Shown one piece after another: positions 8,707 through 16,220 of a DNA stretch of 64,000 nt (positions are counted from its first letter, which is position 1; each line of letters opens with the position of its first letter). Made by a program: the position numbers and the translations under genes. The stretch is from positions 226,696 to 290,695 of the forward strand of contig NZ_LMFZ01000047.1 of NCBI RefSeq assembly GCF_001427305.1, in the 5' to 3' direction. This DNA is from Duganella sp. Root1480D1. GTDB taxonomy: Bacteria > Pseudomonadota > Gammaproteobacteria > Burkholderiales > Burkholderiaceae_D. The notes beneath the pieces are model-generated. The model worked only from the letters and a program-made list of their open reading frames with translations, did no database searches and was not told the origin of the DNA.

Positions 8707-10497
8707 TCAGAACAGGTCTGCGTCCAATGCCATCAGGTTGGCGGCGCCGGAACGAGCCTGGCGGATCAGGGTTGCGGTTTCTGGGTACAGGCGGCCGAAG
8801 TAGAAGCGGATGGTTGCCAGCTTCGAGGTGTAGAACTTGTCGCCCGATGCTTCTTTTTCCAGGGCGATCTTCGCCATCTGCGCGAAGAAGTAGGAGTACA
8901 CCAGGTGGCCGGCCACGCGCAGGTAAGGCACGGCAGCCGCGCCCACTTCGTCCTGGTTCTGGAAGGCTTTCATGCCGATTTCCATGGTCAGCTTGGTCAG
9001 TTTCTCGCCCAGGTCGCCCAGCGGGGTGACGAATTCGGACATCGCTTCGTCGGTGCCGTTTTCTTCCACGAAGGCGCGCACTTTCTCGCCGAACTTGCGC
9101 AGCTTGGCGCCGTTGTCCATCAGGATCTTACGACCCAGCAGGTCCAGCGACTGCACGGTGTTGGTGCCTTCGTAAATCAGGTTGATACGCGCGTCGCGCA
9201 CATACTGCTCCATGCCCCACTCGGAGATGTAGCCGTGGCCGCCGTACACCTGCATGGCGTCGGAGGTAGCGATCCATGCGTTGTCGGTGATGAAAGCCTT
9301 GATGATCGGGGTCAGCAGGGCCACTTCGTCGCCAGCTTCCTTGCGCACGTCGGCGTCAGGGTGGTGCAGTTCGCGGTCGATCTGCAGGGCCACATAGGAA
9401 GCGAAAGCGCGCGCGCCTTCAGCGTAGGCTTTGCCGGTCAGCAGCATGCGGCGCACGTCCGGGTGCACGATGATCGGGTCGGCAGGACCTTCCGGATTCT
9501 TCACGCCGGACAGCGAGCGCATTTGCAGGCGGTCTTTTGCGTACACCAGGGCGTTCTGGTAAGCCACTTCGGTCAGGCCCAGGGACTGCACGCCTACACC
9601 CAGGCGGGCGGCGTTCATGAACACGAACATCGCGTTCAGGCCCTTGTTCGGCTGGCCGATGATCCAGCCCTTGGCGCCGTCCAGGTTCATCTGGCAGGTC
9701 GAGTTGCCGTGGATGCCCATCTTTTCTTCGATCGCGCCGCAGAAGATCGGGTTGCGCTCGCCGATCGAACCGTCGGCGTTAGGGATGAACTTAGGCACCA
9801 GGAACAGCGAAATGCCCTTCGAACCTTCCGGAGCGTCCGGCACGCGTGCCAGCACCAGGTGCAGGATGTTTTCGGCCATATCGTGTTCGCCGGCCGAGAT
9901 GAAGATCTTGGCGCCGGTGATGTCCCACGAGCCGTCGGCGTTAGGGATGGCTTTCGAGCGCAGCATGCCCAGGTCGGTGCCGCAGTGTGGCTCGGTCAGG
10001 CACATGGTGCCGGTCCACTCGCCGGAAACCAGCTTAGGCAGGTACAGGCGCTTCTGTTCGTCGGTGCCGTGTTCTTTCAGGCACTCGTAGGCGCCGTGCG
10101 ACAGGCCTGGATACATGGTCCATGCCTGGTTAGCCGAGTTCAGCATCTCGTAGAACGAGTTGTTCAGGACGATAGGCAGGCCCTGGCCGCCGAATTCAGG
10201 ATCGCAGGCCAGCGCAGCCCAGCCGCCTTCAACGTACTGCGCATAGGCTTCCTTGAAGCCTTTTGGCGTGGTCACGGTCTTGGCAGCCGCATCGTGGTGG
10301 CAGCCTTCGCGGTCGCCGGAGTGGTTCAGCGGGAACAGCACTTCGGAGGTGAACTTGGCGCCCTCTTCCAGCACCTGGTTGATGATGTCCGCGTCGGTTT
10401 CGGCGTGAGGAGGCAGCTCTTTCAGCTTCTCTTCCACCTTCAGCAGTTCATGCAGTACGAACTGCATATCACGGATTGGCGCGACGTATTGACCCAT
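8707..10497 (-). CDS. fadE: Acyl-CoA dehydrogenase
   Basis: A 596-residue acyl-CoA dehydrogenase of the long type with a C-terminal extension. FAD-binding segments MCLTEPHCGTDLG and the C-terminal YEGTNTVQSLDL, which carries the catalytic Glu region, are visible; YGGHGYISEWGMEQYVRD is the usual helical-domain signature. It introduces the first double bond in fatty acyl-CoA and passes electrons to ETF. TGGAGA precedes the start. It is the second gene of the operon, 56 nt behind tetR. The symbol fadE is by role; it is not the long E. coli FadE. Confidence 0.92.
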   Translation of the reverse strand: MGQYVAPIRDMQFVLHELLKVEEKLKELPPHAETDADIINQVLEEGAKFTSEVLFPLNHSGDREGCHHDAAAKTVTTPKGFKEAYAQYVEGGWAALACDPEFGGQGLPIVLNNSFYEMLNSANQAWTMYPGLSHGAYECLKEHGTDEQKRLYLPKLVSGEWTGTMCLTEPHCGTDLGMLRSKAIPNADGSWDITGAKIFISAGEHDMAENILHLVLARVPDAPEGSKGISLFLVPKFIPNADGSIGERNPIFCGAIEEKMGIHGNSTCQMNLDGAKGWIIGQPNKGLNAMFVFMNAARLGVGVQSLGLTEVAYQNALVYAKDRLQMRSLSGVKNPEGPADPIIVHPDVRRMLLTGKAYAEGARAFASYVALQIDRELHHPDADVRKEAGDEVALLTPIIKAFITDNAWIATSDAMQVYGGHGYISEWGMEQYVRDARINLIYEGTNTVQSLDLLGRKILMDNGAKLRKFGEKVRAFVEENGTDEAMSEFVTPLGDLGEKLTKLTMEIGMKAFQNQDEVGAAAVPYLRVAGHLVYSYFFAQMAKIALEKEASGDKFYTSKLATIRFYFGRLYPETATLIRQARSGAANLMALDADLF

Positions 10498-10553
10498 TTT
10501 ATTCTCCAGATAGCTAAAAGGTTATGTTTGCTCGGCTGCTGCGAAGTGCAGCC

Positions 10554-11192
10554 TTAGGATGGTTGATAGTTTTCGATCAGTCGGTTGAAGCCTACGCCTG
10601 CCCGGTCCACGCTGCCAGGGGTGCGCATGAAGCGCGCCTCGTGGTGCAGGGCCAATATCAGGCCGTACATCTCGTACACAAGCTGGGAAGCATCGGTATC
10701 GGCCCGCAGGTCGCCGTTGTCGATGGCCTGGCGCACGCAACGCAGCAAGGCTGCCTGCCACGCGCCGACCATGGCCAGCAGTTCTTCGCGGATCGGGCCA
10801 GGGCGGTCGTCATACTCGACGGCGCCACTGATATAGATGCAGCCCGAGGCAATTTCCACGCTCACACGTTTGATCCAGTTGGCAAACATGGCGCGCAGGC
10901 GAGGCAGGCCACGGGCCTCCTTCATCGCCGGGTAAAACACTTCCTGCTCGAAGCGATGGTGATACAGCTTCAGGACTTCAATCTGCAAATCTTCTCGCGA
11001 ACCAAAGTGCGCGAACACACCGGACTTGCTCATGTTCATTTTGTCGGCGAGCAGGCCGATCGTGAGGCCTTCGAGGCCGTCACGGCTTGCCAGGTCGAGG
11101 GCCACATCCAGGATGGCCGCACGGGTCATTTCGCCTTTGCGCATGAATTTCGTTGGTGTATTTACAAGAATGCCACTCACTTTTGGACCCAT
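10554..11192 (-). CDS. TetR-family regulator of the fatty-acid operon
   Basis: A TetR/AcrR-type repressor of 212 residues. The helix-turn-helix is at about residues 45-65 (LADKMNMSKSGVFAHF), and the rest is the variable ligand-binding helical domain. Three in-frame starts are possible (11192, 11144 and one 15 nt further in) and none has a clear ribosome binding site; the first is kept. It is the promoter-proximal gene of the beta-oxidation operon, so it probably represses its own operon and is released by a fatty acyl-CoA, as for PsrA/FadP-like TetR regulators. The ligand is inferred from context. Confidence 0.88.
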   Translation of the reverse strand: MGPKVSGILVNTPTKFMRKGEMTRAAILDVALDLASRDGLEGLTIGLLADKMNMSKSGVFAHFGSREDLQIEVLKLYHHRFEQEVFYPAMKEARGLPRLRAMFANWIKRVSVEIASGCIYISGAVEYDDRPGPIREELLAMVGAWQAALLRCVRQAIDNGDLRADTDASQLVYEMYGLILALHHEARFMRTPGSVDRAGVGFNRLIENYQPS

Positions 11193-11253
11193 CCAGAAAG
11201 AAGGAAAAACCTTATTCTCGCTCTAACAGATCGGCCACTGGTGAAAAGTTTTG

Positions 11254-11263
11254 CGAACGTTCG
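11254..11263. promoter_or_regulatory. Palindromic operator candidate of the fad operon
   Basis: CGAACGTTCG is a perfect 10-bp palindrome 62 nt upstream of the tetR start. It begins 2 nt past the proposed -10 element, so bound repressor would cover the transcription start. It is a good candidate binding site for the TetR protein encoded immediately downstream. Confidence 0.5.
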
Positions 11264-11265
11264 TA

Positions 11266-11293
11266 CTATTATCCAGCGGGTGGCGAAAGTCAA
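11266..11293 (-). promoter_or_regulatory. Sigma-70-type promoter candidate of the fad operon
   Basis: On the minus strand TTGACT (11288-11293) and TAATAG (11266-11271) are separated by 16 nt. The -35 box matches five of six consensus bases; the -10 is weaker, although GATAAT overlaps it. It drives towards tetR and the beta-oxidation genes. Confidence 0.5.
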
Positions 11294-11330
11294 ACGGCAC
11301 AACTAGAAGTGCACCTCTATTGTTGCGTTG

Positions 11331-11406
11331 CAACAAAATAAATGGGGACGTACCCCATTTATTCGCCGCAGGCGGAAAATGGGGTACGTCCCCATTTATT
11401 TTGTTG
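11331..11406. repeat. 30-bp perfect inverted repeat, REP-like
   Basis: Arms 11331-11360 and 11377-11406 are perfect reverse complements around a 16-nt centre. Each arm contains its own hairpin: AAATGGGG, loop of five bases, CCCCATTT (11340-11360 and 11377-11397). The right arm supplies the stop codon of hslR. A separate 7-bp hairpin (11320-11336) overlaps the left arm. It could end or stabilise hslR mRNA, but there is no T-run typical of an intrinsic terminator. Confidence 0.9.
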
Positions 11407-11776
11407 TGGCGCGCTCCCAGGCGCGGCGGTCACGCTTGGTCGGCCGGCCTTTGTTGTCGGCGAAGGGTTCGGGGAACAGTTTCTTGCGCTCGATCAGTGC
11501 GGCGCGGCGGGCCAGCGATTCTTCGCTCTCTTCGTATAGAAGACGCGCGATCGGCGCCCCTTCCCGCTTGCCGGAAATCCCGACCACCAGCACGTCCCAT
11601 TCGTCCGCACCGTTATCGATATGCAGGCGCTCGCCCAGCTTCGCATTGCGCGATGGCTTGATGCGCTCGCCGCTCGACAATTTCACCTTGCCCTTGTCGA
11701 TGGCGTCGATGGCCAGCTGGCGGGTCTTGAAAAAGCGCGCCGCCCACAGCCATTTGTCGATTCTTACGTCACTCAT
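11396..11776 (-). CDS. hslR: S4-domain RNA-binding heat shock protein Hsp15
   Basis: A 126-residue protein with an N-terminal S4 domain (about 5-60: RIDKWLWAARFFKTRQLA), followed by a basic tail, close to the 133 residues of E. coli Hsp15. Hsp15 binds free 50S subunits that carry nascent chains and helps recycle them after heat stress. The start at 11776 is chosen because MSDVRIDKWLW is the family N-terminus; a longer frame upstream is the antisense-like readthrough of clsB. The ATG overlaps the clsB stop (ATGA), indicating translational coupling. The stop codon lies in an inverted repeat. Confidence 0.9.
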   Translation of the reverse strand: MSDVRIDKWLWAARFFKTRQLAIDAIDKGKVKLSSGERIKPSRNAKLGERLHIDNGADEWDVLVVGISGKREGAPIARLLYEESEESLARRAALIERKKLFPEPFADNKGRPTKRDRRAWERATTK

Positions 11777-12936
11777 GTGTACTTTCCCACTGCAAAAATG
11801 CGCATCAGCGTGCGGTAGAAAAAGTAGGCCACTTCGTACCCTGCCCGCCGAAAGCGCCCGACATGCTCGAAATCCTGCGGTTGTATCGCCACACCCTCGG
11901 CAATCGCATCCTCGATCTTGGCCCGCAGGGAACGCGCGAACTCGGCGTCCTTGATCACCACATTGGCTTCCTGGTTGAGGAACAGGCTCAACCCATCCAC
12001 ATTGGAGGAGCCAACGGTCGCCCAATCATCGTCGATGACCGCCACCTTGGCATGCAATTGCGTCTTGCGGTACTCCACCACCTTCACGCCCGCTTCCAGC
12101 AGCTTGGGGTAGAAGGAATGCGCCACCGCATCCTGCAGCCAGAATTCGCCAACGCCGATCAACAGCACCACGTCCACCCCGCGCTGCGCCGTCGCGGCCA
12201 GGGCGCGGCGGAATTTGCGGCCCGGCGCGAAGTAAGGATTGGCCAGCAGCACGCTCTTCCTGGCCCGCCCCAGCGCTTGCAGGTAAGCGCGCTGGATGGT
12301 GCGCCTGTTGCGCAGGTTGTCGCGCACGACAAAACCGGCCTGCATCGTGCTCTGGCGCGCAATCTTGTTCAGCTTGCGCACTTCATTAAACAAGCTCAGG
12401 CGCTTGACGATATTCATGTGGCCCAGGCGGGTCCACTGCGTCTCGGCTTCGGAATGGATAGACTCGACCAGCGGCCCGCGCACCGCGACCGCAAAGTCCC
12501 AGCGCGGCGCCTCCAGCGCCTTGCTGTGATCATAGTCGGTGAACATATCGTCGTTGATATTGATGCCGCCGACAAAAGCCACCTGGGCATCCACCACGCA
12601 GATCTTGCGGTGGGTGCGCGTCACTCCACGCCGGAACCAGGGATTGAAGATGCGGTGTTCGACACCGGCCGCCGTGACCTCGGCATGCAGGCGAGAGGCT
12701 GGCTTATGTCCAGTACCGAACCAGTCGGTAATCATGCGCACGCTCACGCCGCGCTGGGCGGCGGCCTTCAGCGCGGCCATCACGCGCTTGCCGGTCTCGT
12801 CCTCGGCAAAGATATAGGTCTCGAAATAGATTTCAAACTGCGCGGCCTCGATCGCCTCGACCAGTGCCGGAAAATAATCGGTACCGCAGTGCAGGAGTTT
12901 GACTTCGTTATCGGCTAGAAAATCAACGTGACGCAT
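11773..12936 (-). CDS. clsB: Cardiolipin synthase B (phospholipase D family)
   Basis: A 387-residue phospholipase D superfamily protein with two HKD motifs: H109-x-K111-x4-D116 (THRKICVVD) and H295-x-K297-x4-D302 (LHAKVAVID). There is no N-terminal membrane hairpin, as in ClsB (YbhO) rather than ClsA. It condenses phospholipids to cardiolipin at the inner membrane. The neighbour encoding an endonuclease/exonuclease/phosphatase protein matches the E. coli ybhP-clsB arrangement. It is coupled to hslR through a 4-nt overlap. Confidence 0.92.
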   Translation of the reverse strand: MRHVDFLADNEVKLLHCGTDYFPALVEAIEAAQFEIYFETYIFAEDETGKRVMAALKAAAQRGVSVRMITDWFGTGHKPASRLHAEVTAAGVEHRIFNPWFRRGVTRTHRKICVVDAQVAFVGGININDDMFTDYDHSKALEAPRWDFAVAVRGPLVESIHSEAETQWTRLGHMNIVKRLSLFNEVRKLNKIARQSTMQAGFVVRDNLRNRRTIQRAYLQALGRARKSVLLANPYFAPGRKFRRALAATAQRGVDVVLLIGVGEFWLQDAVAHSFYPKLLEAGVKVVEYRKTQLHAKVAVIDDDWATVGSSNVDGLSLFLNQEANVVIKDAEFARSLRAKIEDAIAEGVAIQPQDFEHVGRFRRAGYEVAYFFYRTLMRIFAVGKYT

Positions 12937-12939
12937 GTG

Positions 12940-13761
12940 TCAGGAAACCAGTTTCAGGTTCGCCACGATGGGCGCGTGATCCGACAGCCTGGCCCACAAC
13001 GGGCCATGCAGGACTTCCGCGGATTCTACCTTGAAGCCCCGCACATAGATGCGGTCCAACCTGAAAAATGGCAAGGCGGCCGGGAAGGTGCGGGCCGGGC
13101 GCTGGCCCGACTTGCGCCGCGCCAGAGTACGCACCAGGTCGCCGACCGGATGGCCGTGCTTGATCTCGTCGAAGACTTCACGCACGCCGAGTGCGCTTTG
13201 CAGCTTGTCGGTCAGCGTATTGCGCCAGTCGTTGAAGTCGCCGGCGATGATGACCGGCTCGCCGTCCGGCGCCGAACTGCGCACGGCTTCGATCAGTATG
13301 TCGGCCTGCCGCACCCGGCTGCGCTCGAACAGGCCGAGGTGGATCACGTAGCAATGCACCAGCTTGCCATCCGTTTCCACCACCGAATGCAGGATGCCGC
13401 GCGATTCATAGGCGTGGTCGGAAATATCGGTATTGGTCCAGCGTGCAATCGGGTATTTGCTGAGCAGCGCATTGCCGTGGTGGCCATGGTCGTATTGCGC
13501 ATTCAGGCCGTACACGGACTGGTGCGATTCTCCCGCGAAAAATTCATGCTGGGCTTTCTTCGGCCAGTGCCGGTGGCCCTGGCTTTCCTCGCCATAACGC
13601 GCCTCGATCCTGTCGTGCTGGCCCTGCACTTCCTGCAAAAACACCAGGTCGGCGTGGAAGGCCTCAATCGCATGGCGCAAGGCATGCACCCGTGGGTGGC
13701 TGCGGTACGACACGCCTTTGTGAATATTGTATGTGGCAACGCGGATCATCATGGGATTCAT
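12940..13761 (-). CDS. Endonuclease/exonuclease/phosphatase family protein (YbhP-like)
   Basis: A 273-residue protein of the EEP superfamily, with RVATYNIHKG near the N-terminus, LQEVQ (about residue 40), the GDFND motif that binds metal (about 180), and SDHAPIVANL at the C-terminus. This set is the Mg-dependent phosphodiesterase active site. The gene lies 3 nt before clsB, like E. coli ybhP, so a role with membrane lipids is possible, but its substrate is unknown. Confidence 0.88.
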   Translation of the reverse strand: MNPMMIRVATYNIHKGVSYRSHPRVHALRHAIEAFHADLVFLQEVQGQHDRIEARYGEESQGHRHWPKKAQHEFFAGESHQSVYGLNAQYDHGHHGNALLSKYPIARWTNTDISDHAYESRGILHSVVETDGKLVHCYVIHLGLFERSRVRQADILIEAVRSSAPDGEPVIIAGDFNDWRNTLTDKLQSALGVREVFDEIKHGHPVGDLVRTLARRKSGQRPARTFPAALPFFRLDRIYVRGFKVESAEVLHGPLWARLSDHAPIVANLKLVS

Positions 13762-13827
13762 TCTAACCCCAACTGCCCGGCTTGCTCCCTGTCAAAAGTG
13801 TCGCGAATTGCTTTATAGTCATACTCC

Positions 13828-14610
13828 ATGACCGAACGACACGCTACCTTCCCTTCCGCGCTGGAAGCCTTCTTCCTTGTCTTATGCCTGTGGGGCGTCG
13901 ACTACCTGGTGACCTGTGCGCTGTATGACGCGCACAAATGGCTGGGCCTTGACGATCCCTACAGCCTGCTCACGCTGTCCCGTCTGCTTACCAACGGCAT
14001 CGTGTTTACCGCGCTGCTGCATTGGAAGAACCTGGAGTATCGCGACCTGTTCAACTCTTCGCGCTCGGCGACAGCGGCGACCATGGTGGTCATCGTGCCC
14101 CTGGTCCTGCTGGCCACGCCATGCCTATTCCTGCTCATGGGTTGCGTGAATTATCTGTTGATCACCGAATTTCCCATGCGTGCGGGCATGGAAAACGAGA
14201 TGAGTAACTGGCTGTCGGGCGGGCTGCCGCAAATCCTGCTGGTTTGCGTCATCGCCCCCATCGTGGAAGAGATGCTGTTTCGGGGCATCATCTTGCGCAG
14301 CTTCCTGCAACAGTACGAGCGCAACTATGCCATCCTGGGCTCGGCAGTCGTGTTCGGCTTCTACCACATGAATATTTACCAGCTCGTCGGCGCCTCCCTG
14401 TTCGGCATCGTCGCCGGCTGGCTGTATGAGCGGACCCGCTCGCTGATCCCGGGCATTGCCATGCACGCGGCAGTCAATGCCTCGGTCATGCTGATGGCGG
14501 CGAGTGCCAGCGGCGGCGCTTCTGCTAGCGACCTGTCGTTCGTGCTCCTGCTGCTGCCGGCCTTCCCTGCCTGCTACATGCTGCGCCGCCTGCTTGCCGG
14601 AACGGCCTGA
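13828..14610 (+). CDS. CPBP-family intramembrane glutamic protease
   Basis: A 260-residue multi-pass membrane protein. The signature is IVEEMLFRGIILRSF (about residues 148-162), then GFYHMNIYQ and a helix ending in HAAVNASVML; these are the Glu/Arg and His motifs of the CPBP family. It is the second, unrelated-in-position CPBP gene in the window. Its stop codon overlaps the next start (TGATG), so it is co-translated with a secreted murein endopeptidase-like protein. Confidence 0.88.
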   Translation: MTERHATFPSALEAFFLVLCLWGVDYLVTCALYDAHKWLGLDDPYSLLTLSRLLTNGIVFTALLHWKNLEYRDLFNSSRSATAATMVVIVPLVLLATPCLFLLMGCVNYLLITEFPMRAGMENEMSNWLSGGLPQILLVCVIAPIVEEMLFRGIILRSFLQQYERNYAILGSAVVFGFYHMNIYQLVGASLFGIVAGWLYERTRSLIPGIAMHAAVNASVMLMAASASGGASASDLSFVLLLLPAFPACYMLRRLLAGTA

Positions 14611-15287
14611 TGAAGGCGACGCAGATTGCGGTCGCCACAATGCTGGCGATTGGCGCGGCCACTGCCAGTGCAGCCGGCAGCCGCTGCTACGGCAGCGTGA
14701 ACCGCGGCAGCATCGAAGGCAGTGTCCAGCTTCCGCCAGAGGGTGCCAATTTCAAGGCCTACAGCGCGCTGGCCATCAGCATGGGCCGCAACCATGTGCA
14801 CAGCGAAGTGTCGGCCATCATACGGGATGCCTATGCAAAGCTCGAGCGCACTGCGCCGGGATCGCAGTATGTGTACGGGGAATCGGGCAATGAATTCGGC
14901 GGGCGCTTCCGGCCCCACCGCACGCACCAGAATGGCCTGTCGGTCGACTTCTTTGTGCCGGTGCGTGACAAGGATGACCGGCCTGCGCGCTTGCCGACAC
15001 CGGCCACCCAGCGCTTTGGCTACGACATCGAATTCGACAAGAATGCGCGCTACGGCGCGTACAGCATCGACTTTGCCGCGATGGCCGAACACCTGTACCA
15101 GTTGGACCAGGCGGCCCGTGCACGCGGGCATGGCATCGCGCTGGTGATCTTCGACACCGCCTACCTGCCGCGCCTGTTCGCCACGCCGCGCGGCACCGAA
15201 CTGAAGCGGCTTAACTTCATGAAGGGCAAGCCGTGGGTGCGGCACGACGAGCATTACCACGTCGACTTTGCCGTCCCGTGCAGCTGA
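14610..15287 (+). CDS. Secreted murein endopeptidase-like protein (LAS fold)
   Basis: A 225-residue protein with a signal peptide (hydrophobic stretch ending in ATASAA, cleavage near residue 22). It has HRTHQNGLSVDFFVP (about residues 109-123) and RHDEHYHVDF near the C-terminus. These two motifs resemble the zinc ligands of penicillin-insensitive murein endopeptidase MepA and the wider LAS metallopeptidases (H-x-x-G-x-x-x-D and H-x-H). A periplasmic peptidoglycan cross-link hydrolase is the likely role. It shares a 1-nt overlap with the CPBP gene. Confidence 0.75.
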   Translation: MKATQIAVATMLAIGAATASAAGSRCYGSVNRGSIEGSVQLPPEGANFKAYSALAISMGRNHVHSEVSAIIRDAYAKLERTAPGSQYVYGESGNEFGGRFRPHRTHQNGLSVDFFVPVRDKDDRPARLPTPATQRFGYDIEFDKNARYGAYSIDFAAMAEHLYQLDQAARARGHGIALVIFDTAYLPRLFATPRGTELKRLNFMKGKPWVRHDEHYHVDFAVPCS

Positions 15288-15290
15288 CGT

Positions 15291-16187
15291 TCAGGTAAAT
15301 CGCAGCAGGAAGGTGGTGCGCGTCAGCCATTCGAAGGACAGGGTCAGCCAAAAACCCAGAATGGCGGTACGCAGCAGCAGCACGATCCAACCGCCGCCGT
15401 AGACTTTGCGCATGGCAAGCAGGATGTACACCGCCATCGCGGCAAACATGGCCAACTTGGTCGTGTCGCGCATGCCGCCGACGATCAGCAGCGCAGCCAC
15501 CAGGCTGACCGTCTGCAGATGCATGGAGAACACCAGGTGCTCACCGTAGCGCCATCCAGTTCCCAGGTGCAGCAGCTTCAACACCACTGCCATGAGCGGA
15601 ATCAGGCACAACATGATGGTCGGGCCAGCGCGCAGCCAGGTTTCCCACAACTGCGCGTCCCGGGCTTGCTCCGGAAGGGCAAGGAACTTGCCGTAATTGA
15701 GGGCGAATTGCGGACTGGCCGAGGATAGGACAGCGAACAAGCTGCGGTCGACTTTGTGCTGCGCCTGCGCCAGCGTCGCAGGCGCAGCCATCGCCTGGCC
15801 CTGGGCTGTTTGCGCATCCATTGCAACGGTGGGCAAGTGATGCACCTGCCATTTCATGACCAGGAACATCAGCAAGGAAATCGTGAGCAGCAGCCGCAGC
15901 GGATCGATGAATTGCCCGCGCCGCCCGCGGATGAATTCCACCGTCAGTTGCCCCGGCTTGGCAAATAGCCAGCCCAGCGTGCGCCACAGCTTGCCCTCGG
16001 CAGCTACATAGTGGCCAATGAAGTGATGGATGAATTCATGTGCGCTGGCGATATGCACTGTGGCTTTCTGGCCGCATTCGCCGCAGTAGGGGGTGCTGAC
16101 CGCAGCATGGCAGTTGTGGCAGGTCTCGCCTTCTGGCGGGCGATGGGTATCGGCGTCGCGGCCGAAGTGGAAGAACAGGTTTTTCAT
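15291..16187 (-). CDS. DUF3667 zinc-ribbon membrane protein
   Basis: A 298-residue protein with an N-terminal zinc ribbon (CHNC about residues 23-26, CGEC about 37-40) and several C-terminal transmembrane helices, matching DUF3667. The segment GRRGQFIDPLRLLLTISLLM is typical of the family. ATG at 16187 was preferred over the GTG at 16205. The stop lies 3 nt from the convergent endopeptidase gene. No function is established for the family; a membrane anchoring role is a guess. Confidence 0.8.
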   Translation of the reverse strand: MKNLFFHFGRDADTHRPPEGETCHNCHAAVSTPYCGECGQKATVHIASAHEFIHHFIGHYVAAEGKLWRTLGWLFAKPGQLTVEFIRGRRGQFIDPLRLLLTISLLMFLVMKWQVHHLPTVAMDAQTAQGQAMAAPATLAQAQHKVDRSLFAVLSSASPQFALNYGKFLALPEQARDAQLWETWLRAGPTIMLCLIPLMAVVLKLLHLGTGWRYGEHLVFSMHLQTVSLVAALLIVGGMRDTTKLAMFAAMAVYILLAMRKVYGGGWIVLLLRTAILGFWLTLSFEWLTRTTFLLRFT

Positions 16188-16220
16188 GCGGAAGATAGTA
16201 ATCACCGCATGGCAACTTAG

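Noticed and set aside
5964..9029. A 1021-residue plus-strand frame across fadN
   Set aside because: Antisense of fadN and part of its neighbours; no recognisable domain and no ribosome binding site.
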